Source: a virus
IMG/VR virus record: IMGVR_UViG_3300007351_000593
Location: 1-36,588 of that record
Length of the DNA: 36,588 nucleotides
Direction: 5' to 3' (one strand)
Shown here: positions 8,159-15,683 of the stretch, one piece after another
Position numbering within the stretch: the stretch's first letter is position 1
Layout of the letters: each line of letters opens with the position of its first letter
Position numbers and translations under genes: made by a program
Notes under the pieces: model-generated
Told to the model about the DNA's origin: nothing
Databases searched by the model: none
What the model saw: only the letters and a program-made list of their open reading frames with translations

Positions 8159-8413
8159 TCACAGCTTCTTCAACGGGGCGGTCAAGTCATATTCCGCCAC
8201 CCACCAAAAATGCGCGTAGCGCAGCGGTTCGTCGTAATCCTCCGAGCGCCATTCGCCGTTGCGCCAGCAATACATGCTTTGCAAAATCATGACGCCGCTG
8301 CTGCCCGGCATGGCGTCGCGGCAACGTACAGCAATGAATGCAGTTTTGCCGTTTGACTCCGGGCGCTCCGTGTGCGGGCGAAGGCGCACTGTTGCTGTGA
8401 TTGGGGTGCTCAT
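8159..8413 (-). CDS. Hypothetical early phage protein
   Basis: 84 residues from the ATG at 8413, which overlaps the upstream stop (ATGA). It has a beta-rich, Trp/Tyr-rich composition (M-Y-C-W-R-N-G-E-W, H-F-W-W-V-A-E-Y) and no membrane segment. I do not recognise a family. Early-operon position suggests a host-takeover or replication accessory role, which is inference. Confidence 0.7.
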   Translation of the reverse strand: MSTPITATVRLRPHTERPESNGKTAFIAVRCRDAMPGSSGVMILQSMYCWRNGEWRSEDYDEPLRYAHFWWVAEYDLTAPLKKL

Positions 8414-8619
8414 ATCGCCTCCCAGACACTTACAGCGATCCACTTCAGAATTTCCCAACTGAGGATGCTGAACAGCGCCACGACGATGTAGGCGACGATC
8501 ATTCCGCTGGATTCGCTCTCACATTCGCATGGCTCCAGAATTGCCTCGTAGTTCGGCGCGGGCCCCCACCTGGTCACGTACCCGCGCCCGCGGCATTGCG
8601 TGCATGATTTATTCGACAT
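8410..8619 (-). CDS. Small zinc-ribbon-like protein with C-terminal membrane helix
   Basis: 69 residues from the ATG at 8619. A CTQCRGRGYV motif (C-x-x-C-x-G-x-G as in DnaJ zinc repeats) is followed by C-E-C-E, giving one potential four-Cys zinc site. Residues ~38-60 are a transmembrane helix. Coupled by ATGA to the next gene. Function unknown. Confidence 0.65.
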   Translation of the reverse strand: MSNKSCTQCRGRGYVTRWGPAPNYEAILEPCECESESSGMIVAYIVVALFSILSWEILKWIAVSVWEAI

Positions 8620-8986
8620 GTGCGCCTCCTTCCGCTTCGGCATTAGCCAGGCGTGCTTCGGCGCGGTCGAACCGCTCAATCTCGGCAAGGATTAACGCGC
8701 CAGCGCGAACAAGGTCGCGGCGCGGGTCTTTGGGGTTCCATTCCTCACGAAGCCACGGCCAAAATCCATCAATAAAATGTTTGTACGCGGCGGCCTCACC
8801 AAATGAAAGATCATTTTGAAGACTGCCCGCTGCATTCAATGCATAACAGGCGGCAGCAGCCGCCAGCTCCATGCCGTCGTGCGCATCGTCATGTCCGTCT
8901 GTGAAGCCCTCAACTTCTTTTTGACGCCGTCTCTCCGCCAGTACGTCATGCGCGGCTCTGTTGGAAATCATTTCGTGCTTGCTCAT
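8609..8986 (-). CDS. Hypothetical phage protein with ERRRQ...HDD motif
   Basis: 125 residues. The N-terminus shows the common phage pattern A-E-R-R-R-Q...E-G-F-T...H-D-D-x-H-x-G-M-E-L-A-x-A-A-A-C-Y-A followed by W-P-W...E-E-W-N-P-K-D-P-R-R-D-L-V-R-A-G-A-L-I-L-A-E-I-E-R. Such proteins are widespread in phage early regions and have a helical, acidic-site look like MazG/HD helical bundles, but the function is not established. It overlaps its neighbours on both sides by a few bases. Confidence 0.75.
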   Translation of the reverse strand: MSKHEMISNRAAHDVLAERRRQKEVEGFTDGHDDAHDGMELAAAAACYALNAAGSLQNDLSFGEAAAYKHFIDGFWPWLREEWNPKDPRRDLVRAGALILAEIERFDRAEARLANAEAEGGAHVE

Positions 8987-9219
8987 GCTCTTCTCCTCTC
9001 ATGTATGGGATTATTCGCTGTCACCATGTACTTCCTCCCATTGGGATGTTTTGTCAGGTGCCACCCGCCGCACACATCGCAGCGGTACACATAAAGCCTG
9101 CTTACGTTGCCGTGTTCCGTGATCGAGATCATCGCGGCGGCGCGCGCCGTCAGCTCGCATGAGTAGCGGCGCTTTCCTTCGCAAATCAAAACCGGTCTTT
9201 TTTTCGGCGGCGCGCTCAC
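8983..9219 (-). CDS. Small Cys-containing early protein
   Basis: 78 residues, basic. C-D-V-C-G-G-W-H-L-T-K-H near residue 47 looks like half of a zinc ribbon (C-x-x-C plus two His), suggesting nucleic-acid binding. It starts inside the end of gam and overlaps the next gene by 4 bases. No family recognised with confidence. Confidence 0.7.
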   Translation of the reverse strand: MSAPPKKRPVLICEGKRRYSCELTARAAAMISITEHGNVSRLYVYRCDVCGGWHLTKHPNGRKYMVTANNPIHERRRA

Positions 9220-9737
9220 GCGGCCTCTTGCTCGAACGGTTCGATCACAAAATCTTCAACGCCGCTCACGATGGTGATGCCTGGCACGGTACGCACCGCA
9301 TCCGGCTCATTGAGCATGGCCTCGCGGTTCGGCTCCTCCTTCGTGCGAATGAAACGGGCAAGCCCCAGCGACTTGAGCAATTCCAGAACCGCATCAACGC
9401 CGCGTATGCCGACAGAAGGCGGGCGCTGCCGCCACTGCACGCTTCCCGTCACAAAATTTGCCGTCTTGACTTTGCCGTTTTCCGTGAGCGCGGCGCGATT
9501 TGCCTCACACCAGCTCTGCACACCCGGCTGCAACGCCTCGACGTTGGCCTTGGCCTTGTCAATGTCCGGCTGGTATTTGGCCGTGACGGCCGCAATTTCA
9601 TCGTTCATCGCAGTCGACAGCCGCGCGACGGTGCGCGTGTGATCGCCGATCTGCTTGATTGCGGCGGCCACATCGTCGCGGGATTGCGCCACCCATACCT
9701 GAGCGGCGGTTTTGATACGTGGTTTGTTGCTTGCCAT
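9216..9737 (-). CDS. gam: Mu Gam-like host-nuclease inhibitor
   Basis: 173 residues, the usual Gam length. The N-terminal long helical pair (VAAAIKQIGDHTRTVARL...MNDEIAAVTAKY) and the mid segment G-S-V-Q-W-R-Q-R-P-P-S-V match the Gam family. Gam is a Ku-like dimer that binds linear DNA ends and protects phage DNA from host exonuclease. It sits directly after the transposition genes as in Mu. A GGAGAA ribosome-binding site precedes the ATG. Confidence 0.93.
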   Translation of the reverse strand: MASNKPRIKTAAQVWVAQSRDDVAAAIKQIGDHTRTVARLSTAMNDEIAAVTAKYQPDIDKAKANVEALQPGVQSWCEANRAALTENGKVKTANFVTGSVQWRQRPPSVGIRGVDAVLELLKSLGLARFIRTKEEPNREAMLNEPDAVRTVPGITIVSGVEDFVIEPFEQEAA

Positions 9738-9761
9738 TTGTGTTCTCCTGCGGTTAAAAAA

Positions 9762-10049
9762 TCACTTCGCTTGCGCCAGCGGATAAAGCATCTTGCTGGC
9801 ATCCTCTTTCACCCTGGCGGCGTACCGCCGCCGGGCAAATTCCGCTTTCGCTTCCCGAATGCGCGCCAGGTGCGCCTGCCGTGCGGCCGCAACCGTCTCA
9901 GCAGTGTGATCCGCGGCGGCCTGCTCTTCATCAAGATCGCCACCGCATGCCCTGGGCAGGCACAAGATGGCGAACACAAACAAAAAAGCCAGGCACAAAT
10001 CCCGCAGCAGTGCCGCACCTTCGCTTTTGACGCGAGGAAAGCCGTTCAC
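9762..10049 (-). CDS. Small membrane protein between transposase B and Gam
   Basis: 95 residues from a GTG at 10049 with GGAG about 8 bases upstream; a TTG at 10082 is an alternative. One strong hydrophobic segment (LCLAFLFVFAILCLP, roughly residues 16-31) ends before a long Ala/Arg/Glu-rich helix, so it is probably a membrane-anchored coiled-coil protein. It overlaps the last bases of transposase B. The function is unknown. Confidence 0.6.
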   Translation of the reverse strand: MNGFPRVKSEGAALLRDLCLAFLFVFAILCLPRACGGDLDEEQAAADHTAETVAAARQAHLARIREAKAEFARRRYAARVKEDASKMLYPLAQAK

Positions 10050-10050
10050 G

Positions 10051-11232
10051 TCACACGCTCCGCACAACGTCGGCTGTGACAACCTTCGACCCGATCTCGG
10101 CCGCGAGGTTCATCGCCGCAGTCATCATGTTGCCCACCGCCAGCGGGTAGAGCAGCGATTGCGTCTCACGCCGATCGCGCCGCGTCATGATCAGCTTGGC
10201 CTTGATCGCCTCAATCCCGGCGGCGTCAATGATGTCGCCCAGCGGCTTGTCGCGCCGTTTGAACTTGAACTGCAAATACTCCTCAAGCCGACCAGACTCG
10301 ATCGGCGCCAGTTCCACCATCTCGCAACGCTGCACCACCTCGCGCACCTCCGGGCTACTCTCCGAAAGCTTGATGCGCAACTCCGGCTGACCCAGCAAGA
10401 TGATCGACAGCAACTTCTTGAAGCCATGCTCCAGCTCGAAGAAACGCTTCAAATGCTTGATCGTCGGCAGCGGCAACGAATGCGCCTCATCGATCACCAG
10501 GCAATGACGAAAGCCCGCCGTGCCGCTGGCCGTCAGGCACCGGTGCAACTGCGCAAAGCGCGCCTCCGGGCTCGACTTCGGTTTTTCCAGGGGAGAGACA
10601 GCCGCCATGATGGCTTCCGCAATATGCGTCGCTTTGAGCGTTTTGCCCTTCGCGTCGTTATCCTCCATCGCCAGCACATAAGGGCGGATCAGGCGGATCG
10701 GCTGGTTTTCTCGGGCAATGCGGTCTTCCAGATCACGCATCAGCGTGGTTTTACCTGCGCCGCTTTCCGCCACTACGGCCAGCATGCCGCCATGCCGTGC
10801 GATCTGAAAAATCGACTCGCGCACATAACGGATCTCCGGGTTCACATACATATCCTCATGCGACTGGATGTCGTCAGAGAACGGATCAAAAAATAGTTGA
10901 AAATGCTTTCTCGTTGCAGGCAGCAACGACTGTTTGCGCAGCAGCATAAGCTCCTCCTTGGTTGGCTCGCCCTTCTCGGGCGTTTGGGTGGGTTGAGTGG
11001 TTTGGTTCGGTTGGGAAAAAACATCCTTCAGTTCATCCTGCGGCACGCCATTTTTCAGCAGGAATGCAGCAGTTTTTTTCTTGAGCGAATCCACATCGCG
11101 GCTACTCGGCCACGCGCCGTGATTCACGATTTGCGCCACGGCGCCCTCCGATAGCTCAAGATGCTTGGCGATCACCGTTTGCTTGATCCGGTGACGCTGC
11201 AATACAGCTTTTAATTCCGTCTTCTGCTTCAT
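10051..11232 (-). CDS. Transposition ATPase, MuB/TnpB-like (AAA)
   Basis: 393 residues. The N-terminus is an HTH (residues ~1-45, KQTVIAKHLELSEGAVAQIV). The AAA ATPase has Walker A AESGAGKT at 155-162 and Walker B CLVIDEAH at 244-251 (Asp248, Glu249), then an ExeA/MuB-like arginine-rich C-terminal part (TRRDRRETQSLLYPLAVGN). It would polymerise on target DNA, choose target sites and activate the transposase. It starts 13 bases after the transposase A stop. A Gln/Pro/Thr linker separates HTH and ATPase. Confidence 0.93.
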   Translation of the reverse strand: MKQKTELKAVLQRHRIKQTVIAKHLELSEGAVAQIVNHGAWPSSRDVDSLKKKTAAFLLKNGVPQDELKDVFSQPNQTTQPTQTPEKGEPTKEELMLLRKQSLLPATRKHFQLFFDPFSDDIQSHEDMYVNPEIRYVRESIFQIARHGGMLAVVAESGAGKTTLMRDLEDRIARENQPIRLIRPYVLAMEDNDAKGKTLKATHIAEAIMAAVSPLEKPKSSPEARFAQLHRCLTASGTAGFRHCLVIDEAHSLPLPTIKHLKRFFELEHGFKKLLSIILLGQPELRIKLSESSPEVREVVQRCEMVELAPIESGRLEEYLQFKFKRRDKPLGDIIDAAGIEAIKAKLIMTRRDRRETQSLLYPLAVGNMMTAAMNLAAEIGSKVVTADVVRSV

Positions 11233-11245
11233 GTGACTCCTTTCT

Positions 11246-13033
11246 TTATTCAGCGTTCACAACACGCAAAACAGCTTTCCGGCCAGCCTGCTGCCCGGTA
11301 AGCTCCTCGACAATCTGATCAACCTGGTCTGGCGGAACGCCCTCGGCAAACCGCTGCTGCAACCACGCAAAAGTCTGCGCAGACCATTCCTGCCCGGCAG
11401 ATTCGATGCGCGGCTTGATGAGGCGCGCCGCTTCCACATGCGAGAGCGGCGGCAACTCCACGCGTTGCGATACAAGATCGTGCGCCGTGCCACGACGCGG
11501 CAAAAATTCCGGCAGTTGCGTGTCATCGATATGCTTCCACGGGTCAAGCTTTCCACCGAACGGCAGCGCCCTGGCCTTGCGCACCGCCGCCGCTTCATCC
11601 AGCGAGTGCGTACCCGTCACCAGCATCTCGATCTCTTTCGCAGCCGTTTGCGCAGGCGTATCGGCATGGCGGCTGTACCGTTCGCCGATAGTGGCCGCAT
11701 CAACGGCATACCCGTATTTATCCCGCGCCACCTCCGCCACAAGGTGATAAACCTCACGGCCGTCATCGCCAACCAGCACGATTTGCGCCGCATCATCGCG
11801 CCACGGATTGCGCGTCACCATCAGCTTTTCACCGACGATGACATTCGGCACCGTTGAAACGTCATACTCGCGCCCGCCAAACGGCACGCGCAGTTTTGGC
11901 GTCACCACACGAGAAACCGGGGAAGCCACCGCCAGCGCGCGGCACACCTCCACAGACGGCGCCTTGATCAACTGATCTGCTGTGATCGTCATCCACAACG
12001 CGCTGCGTGTTTTGCCATGACGGCTATGACGGGCGGTGAAGTTGTGATGCATGCGCCACTTGCGCGCTGCCTCATTGAGCGCGTCCAGATCTTCCACCGG
12101 CTGAAACTTCAAGCCCGGCTCAAAACTGCGCTCGATGATGTCGCGCGCCTTCTCAACCGAGCCCGTCGCACGCGCATTGCCCGGCGCATGAACAATCATT
12201 TCAATACCCAGAGAACGGCAAAGATTCTTCGTCATCGCCGCCGTATTGGCCGAACCTGCATCCAGCATCAAGATCTTGGGCACGCCATGCATCACATCCG
12301 CGCCACCGCGCTCCTGCATGGCATCAATCAGCACAGAGCACAGGTTCTCGCCGCTTTCCGCACCCATCACGTACTGCACATAAATCCAGCCCGATGTGTG
12401 ATCGGTGATCTCGTAAGACCACACGCGGTCTGCCGCAATGCGCGCAAGGTTCTTCGGCTTGTTCTTGTTGAACTGATCCACCGGCATCACCTGCAAGCCG
12501 CTGCCGCCTTTGCTGCCGTTGCGCAGGTAATACAGCACGCACAAGCTCGCGTCGATCTGCCACACGTGGTTCGGGTGCCTGCTGGCCAGTTCCGTCACCG
12601 GCGCGGGCGCCGTCAACTGATCCGGATGCAAGCGATACGTGCGCAAGGCGCGATGAATGGTGGATTCCGAAAGCGGCCGAATTTCCCCCGTAGCCGGGTT
12701 AACCGATTCCGCACGCACCATGCTGTTGTAACGCAGGATTTGAGTAGCATCACCCACCGCCAGCAAACGCTTGCCGTTTTTACGGGTAGATTCCACAAGC
12801 GCGGCAGAGATTTGCGCGGCCTCATCACGGCCCAAAGACGTGCGCCCCGCATCGCAGCGGCGCTTGCGCGCAGCAGTGACAGACACTTCTTTCAGCTTGC
12901 GCATCAGCGTCTGGCGCGACATACCCAGCTCCACGCAAGCGGCGTCATAAATCTCGCCCTTCTTGCCGTGCCCGGCACACCGCGCTGCCTGCGCAATTGC
13001 CACCAGTCGCTCTGTCTTGGCCGCGCCCATCAT
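11246..13033 (-). CDS. DDE transposase A (BcepMu TnpA-like, integrase core)
   Basis: 595 residues from the ATG at 13033, which overlaps the preceding stop as TGATG; a second ATG follows immediately. An N-terminal HTH (Q-T-L-M-R-K-L-K) is followed by an rve-type RNase H fold. The catalytic residues are Asp161 (WQIDAS), Asp258 (MLDAGSAN) and Glu294 (TGSVEKARD), counted from this start, giving DDX35E. After that comes a Mu-transposase C-terminal beta barrel (VPFGGREYDVS) and a helical tail. It catalyses replicative transposition and integration, so the tyrosine recombinase at the right end is not needed for lysogeny. Confidence 0.95.
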   Translation of the reverse strand: MMGAAKTERLVAIAQAARCAGHGKKGEIYDAACVELGMSRQTLMRKLKEVSVTAARKRRCDAGRTSLGRDEAAQISAALVESTRKNGKRLLAVGDATQILRYNSMVRAESVNPATGEIRPLSESTIHRALRTYRLHPDQLTAPAPVTELASRHPNHVWQIDASLCVLYYLRNGSKGGSGLQVMPVDQFNKNKPKNLARIAADRVWSYEITDHTSGWIYVQYVMGAESGENLCSVLIDAMQERGGADVMHGVPKILMLDAGSANTAAMTKNLCRSLGIEMIVHAPGNARATGSVEKARDIIERSFEPGLKFQPVEDLDALNEAARKWRMHHNFTARHSRHGKTRSALWMTITADQLIKAPSVEVCRALAVASPVSRVVTPKLRVPFGGREYDVSTVPNVIVGEKLMVTRNPWRDDAAQIVLVGDDGREVYHLVAEVARDKYGYAVDAATIGERYSRHADTPAQTAAKEIEMLVTGTHSLDEAAAVRKARALPFGGKLDPWKHIDDTQLPEFLPRRGTAHDLVSQRVELPPLSHVEAARLIKPRIESAGQEWSAQTFAWLQQRFAEGVPPDQVDQIVEELTGQQAGRKAVLRVVNAE

Positions 13034-13935
13034 CAGGCCTTTTTCTCGATATCTTCCGTGATCCACGCTGGCACGGCATCGATCGTCGGCACCTGCAAGC
13101 CAAACTCATTCACCAGCTGCACGCAGGCATGGTCAATCAGCGCCACAATGCAGCCCATGAATTCGCGGTGGTCAATGCCCGTGTTTTCTGTGTGCGCCTG
13201 CAAGGTCAAAAAAGCCTGGTAAAGCGCGCCACGTATGCCCAGCTCGGCGGAATAGCCAAGCTGGATCGTCTCCTTGCGGATTTGCTCGCCCTCGGCATCC
13301 GGCGGCAACTTGGCAATGCGGCGCTGGGCTGCGGCCAGCTCATCGATTTTTTTGTTTTTGTCGGCCAGAATGCGAGAAGTGGCTTCGGCGTTGCCTTTTG
13401 CGTCGCGCAGAGCTGCTTTCAGCTCGCTGACACTCATGGTCTCGATTTTGTCCAGGGTTAGGCCGCGCACCGAATCACCGCTTTCCAGCGCCTCGATCTC
13501 CCCATCATCAAGTATTACTAGCTCCAACAGCTTGGTTTGGGTGCCAGCGGCGGTCAAAACGGACTTCGAAGTCCGATTTGAAAATTTCAGGGTGGCAGAC
13601 ATAAACTTGCGAGCCATCCGATCATTGATCCCAAGGAGGTCAAGGCGCTGTCTGAATTCGCCATGCTGCGTTAGCTCCTTGAGAATAAGCAGGCGCTTTC
13701 CTAACTCCAGGCACGCTTCCACGGTGCGGCGCTGGTAAAAGCGGATTTCATCCTCCAGCGCGCCGACGGTGAGCGCACCTTCATACCCCAGATGGCTGGC
13801 CAGCGCGTTAGCGTTCTCTGCGGCCTGGCTGTTGGCCAGAGCCAGCGCGTTGGCCGCCTGCGTGGCGGTTGCAAATTGTTCCTCGTTGACGGGGACATCA
13901 ATGATTTCGGGGGCTTTTTTGGCGTGGCGGGCCAT
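13033..13935 (-). CDS. DUF3102-like early protein
   Basis: 300 residues. The segment A-C-L-E-L-G-K-R-L-L-I-L-K-E-L...G-E-F-R-Q-R-L...R-M-A-R-K-F-M matches the DUF3102 pattern (a KfrA/ParB-like helical DNA-associated fold). A coiled-coil stretch (roughly 180-215) and a globular C-terminal third follow. It sits directly upstream of the transposase, as in BcepMu-like phages. A role in regulating or assisting transposition is inferred from position only. Confidence 0.75.
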   Translation of the reverse strand: MARHAKKAPEIIDVPVNEEQFATATQAANALALANSQAAENANALASHLGYEGALTVGALEDEIRFYQRRTVEACLELGKRLLILKELTQHGEFRQRLDLLGINDRMARKFMSATLKFSNRTSKSVLTAAGTQTKLLELVILDDGEIEALESGDSVRGLTLDKIETMSVSELKAALRDAKGNAEATSRILADKNKKIDELAAAQRRIAKLPPDAEGEQIRKETIQLGYSAELGIRGALYQAFLTLQAHTENTGIDHREFMGCIVALIDHACVQLVNEFGLQVPTIDAVPAWITEDIEKKA

Positions 13936-13943
13936 GGTGACTC

Positions 13944-14258
13944 CTATGGTTGGTTAAGGTTTCGGGTGAACCGTTGGCGGGTTTCTTCCACGCGGTTGGC
14001 CGCGCGGTCGAGCGAATGAAGGATGGCTAGCGCCTTCTGACCGAACATCGGCGCAAGGCGATAGTTGTCGTTATGGGGTACGCGCTCGGCAATGCCGATA
14101 TGGATGAGGTTGGCCAGGTCGCGCGTGGCATTACTCGCGCTGGTGCCAACCAGCTTGGCCACTTGGCCGGGCGCCAGCCCGTCGATCTCGTGGCCAAAAA
14201 GCACCAGCACCGTTTTGAGGATGCGCTGCTGGCTGTCGCTAATGTAGCGTGCGCTCAT
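13944..14258 (-). CDS. Winged-helix regulator (MarR/IclR-like fold)
   Basis: 104 residues. A classic wHTH pattern is visible: R-I-L-K-T-V-L-V-L-F, then L-A-P-G-Q-V-A-K-L-V-G-T-S-A-S-N-A-T-R-D-L-A-N-L (recognition helix), then an Arg-containing wing (IAERVPHNDNYRLA). It is a probable DNA-binding regulator of the early operon. The start overlaps the upstream gene's stop by 4 bases. Confidence 0.8.
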   Translation of the reverse strand: MSARYISDSQQRILKTVLVLFGHEIDGLAPGQVAKLVGTSASNATRDLANLIHIGIAERVPHNDNYRLAPMFGQKALAILHSLDRAANRVEETRQRFTRNLNQP

Positions 14259-14740
14259 TCTTCTTCTCCCGTAGCAAATTCAAATTCCGGTTGTCCGTGC
14301 TTCTTCACGTTCTCGCGCTGGAAGGCCAGGGCTTCCATGCCGTTCTGGATGGCGGCAATCGCCTCTTCGCCGACGATTTTTCCGCCGTAAAAGTCGATCA
14401 GCTTGCCGACGGCGTCATTCAGCAGGGATTGCAACTCGTTCACTTCGCCCGGCGTATTGGCGCGGCCGGAAGGGATGTCGATGAGTAGCTTCCCCTTGCT
14501 TGCGGCCAGATACTTGGTCACCAGGTCGATGCCGCAGGCCTGCTCGTAGGGAATGATCATGTTGGCGGGCATGCGGCCGCTCTGTATCCACTTGTAGATG
14601 GTCCAGTGGTCAGGCACGCCCATGAGATCGGCGATGCGTTCAACAGAGAGGTTTTTGCGCTCCTTGGCAAAGTCCTTGCACCAGTCCATTGCATGGCGCA
14701 GGCTGGGGGGTTGGGCGCGCTTCCAGTTTCGGCGTTTCAT
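14255..14740 (-). CDS. Ner-like/XRE phage regulator, first large early gene
   Basis: 161 residues from the ATG at 14740, chosen for its strong AAGGAG 8 bases upstream. The frame continues upstream to an ATG at 14824 that would add 28 residues beginning MPKEIHIPCCH (see findings). Residues ~12-60 are an HTH: W-C-K-D-F-A-K-E...S-V-E-R-I-A-D-L-M-G-V-P-D-H-W-T-I-Y-K-W-I-Q-S-G-R-M-P. The rest is helical with an acidic C-terminus. Position at the head of the transposition operon suits a Ner-like negative regulator or transposition cofactor. Specific function not established. Confidence 0.75.
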   Translation of the reverse strand: MKRRNWKRAQPPSLRHAMDWCKDFAKERKNLSVERIADLMGVPDHWTIYKWIQSGRMPANMIIPYEQACGIDLVTKYLAASKGKLLIDIPSGRANTPGEVNELQSLLNDAVGKLIDFYGGKIVGEEAIAAIQNGMEALAFQRENVKKHGQPEFEFATGEEE

Positions 14741-14899
14741 TGGAAAAGCTCCTTTCTCTGCCATCCCCTTTTTCAGGTTTTGATAGGTCACATGGCAGCA
14801 CGGGATGTGGATTTCTTTAGGCATGGGCTCTGGCTTCCAATTTCTGGGGGTTATTGGAGGCCTGCTTTCGCTGTTGCTTTACGCCCTTCCAAACAAAAA

Positions 14900-14923
14900 C
14901 CTTTTTTGCATCTAGCAAAAAGG
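14900..14923 (-). terminator. Hairpin: weak leftward terminator or operator
   Basis: Arms CCTTTTTGC and GCAAAAAGG (one extra base in one arm, ~5-base loop). On the minus strand the stem is followed by TTTTTGTTT, so it could attenuate leftward transcription before the 14740 gene. It also sits just upstream of a rightward promoter, so it could equally be an operator. The stem is A/T-rich and weak. Confidence 0.4.
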
Positions 14924-14925
14924 CT

Positions 14926-14955
14926 TTGCAAAATGCACACTTGAGGGGTGATAAT
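14926..14955 (+). promoter_or_regulatory. Sigma70-like rightward promoter
   Basis: -35 TTGCAA (14926-14931), 18-base spacer, -10 GATAAT (14950-14955), about 19 bases before the ATG at 14974. The hairpin at 14900-14923 lies just upstream. Confidence 0.55.
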
Positions 14956-14973
14956 TCAAAAGGGAGACCGAAC

Positions 14974-15231
14974 ATGAACCGGGTCGAAGAGCTGGATAAA
15001 AACATGGACACGGTGTACGACAACCTGTTTGTCTTGAACGCAGTCATTGGCGCCATGGTCAATTGCCTTCCGCTGGAATCTGCTGAAGCGATTTCGCGTC
15101 AGCTTGATCAGAGAATTGACGGCATGCGGCGGGATGGCACGAAGCTGGGGCCGCTTGGCACGCAGATGATGCATGCATGGCGCAATGAGGCAGCGAGGCT
15201 TGCAGGCATCGCACTGCGTCGACCAGGCTGA
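14974..15231 (+). CDS. Small helical hypothetical protein
   Basis: 85 residues, ATG with GGGAG 8 bases upstream and a promoter-like element before it. It is predicted all-helical: E-E-L-D-K-N-M-D-T-V-Y-D-N-L, then N-A-V-I-G-A-M-V-N and an amphipathic R-Q-L-D-Q-R-I-D-G-M-R-R-D-G. It points away from the early operon and overlaps the minus-strand frame at 15059-15337. I do not recognise it; a small regulator or toxin/antitoxin partner is possible but unproven. Confidence 0.65.
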   Translation: MNRVEELDKNMDTVYDNLFVLNAVIGAMVNCLPLESAEAISRQLDQRIDGMRRDGTKLGPLGTQMMHAWRNEAARLAGIALRRPG

Positions 15232-15337
15232 TCAGTCGTTTGCCGTTTGAGCGGGTTGCCTCGTGAAGCATTGGGGCAAGGGGGCAAGGTTGCGGATAGG
15301 CTTCGTGACAGCACGAGGGGTGGATTTTTTTAGACAT
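15059..15337 (-). CDS. Possible small protein with IHxxCCH leader (doubtful)
   Basis: 92 residues from an ATG 5 bases after the stop of the gp16-like gene. The first ~15 residues (MSKKIHPSCCHEAY) resemble the upstream extension of the 14740 gene (MPKEIHIPCCHVTY), which argues that at least the N-terminal 35 codons are translated. Beyond that, the frame is antisense to the better-supported gene at 14974-15231 and its composition (many Ala, Ser, Cys, His) looks like a shadow. The true product may be shorter. Confidence 0.3.
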   Translation of the reverse strand: MSKKIHPSCCHEAYPQPCPLAPMLHEATRSNGKRLISLVDAVRCLQASLPHCAMHASSACQAAPASCHPAACRQFSDQADAKSLQQIPAEGN

Positions 15338-15341
15338 AGGC

Positions 15342-15608
15342 TTAGGCGGCACGTTTGAGGGTGGTCGGATCGGCCTTGAGGCCGAGAAGGATGGCGGCGC
15401 GGTGAGTTTCTCCGCGGAAGCCTTTGCGGCGGCCGCGCAGCAAATCTACGAGAGCAAAGCGGCTGATGTTGTGTTGCCGCGCGATTTCGGTAACGCAAAG
15501 GCCGTGTTCGCGAATGTATTTTTTTGCTGATTCCGCCGTTTGGGGGAAAGGTATGGCGTAGCCGATTTCCCTTGTTTTTGAGGAATGCTTGTTGGTTGGT
15601 TTGCTCAT
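15342..15608 (-). CDS. BcepMu gp16-family DNA-binding regulator
   Basis: 88 residues from the ATG at 15608. The longer frame is excluded because its other starts lie at or upstream of the predicted -10 element. The core T-A-E-S-A-K-K-Y-I-R-E-H-G-L-C-V-T-E-I-A-R-Q-H-N-I-S-R-F-A-L-V-D-L-L-R-G-R-R-K-G-F-R-G-E-T-H-R-A-A-I-L-L-G-L-K is the characteristic HTH of the BcepMu gp16 phage-associated family. It is the first gene after the predicted leftward early promoter and faces the repressor, so it may act as a Cro/Ner-like switch protein. Confidence 0.85.
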   Translation of the reverse strand: MSKPTNKHSSKTREIGYAIPFPQTAESAKKYIREHGLCVTEIARQHNISRFALVDLLRGRRKGFRGETHRAAILLGLKADPTTLKRAA

Positions 15609-15639
15609 TTGCGTGTCAATGTGAGTTTCTTTGAGTTGC

Positions 15640-15668
15640 ATTATTGTGGAAATAATCCACAAAGTCAA
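15640..15668 (-). promoter_or_regulatory. Leftward early promoter with operator in the spacer
   Basis: Read leftward: -35 TTGACT (15668-15663), 17-base spacer, -10 AATAAT (15645-15640). The predicted start is about 25 bases before the ATG at 15608. The spacer is almost entirely filled by the palindrome at 15644-15662, an arrangement that suits tight repression by the divergent XRE repressor. Confidence 0.7.
15644..15662. promoter_or_regulatory. Candidate repressor operator palindrome
   Basis: TTGTGGA-AATAA-TCCACAA, perfect 7-bp arms with a 5-base centre, lying in the intergenic region between the divergent gp16-like and XRE genes and inside the early promoter spacer. Confidence 0.65.
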
Positions 15669-15683
15669 GTGCAGGGAGTGGAT

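Noticed and set aside
9159-10896. Plus-strand frames opposite Gam and ATPase B (9159-10079, 9967-10896)
   Set aside because: No ribosome-binding site, low-complexity Arg/His-rich products, antisense to well-supported genes.
12017-13222. Long plus-strand frame opposite the transposase
   Set aside because: Arg/His-rich composition typical of a shadow of a GC-rich gene; the opposite strand carries the intact DDX35E transposase.
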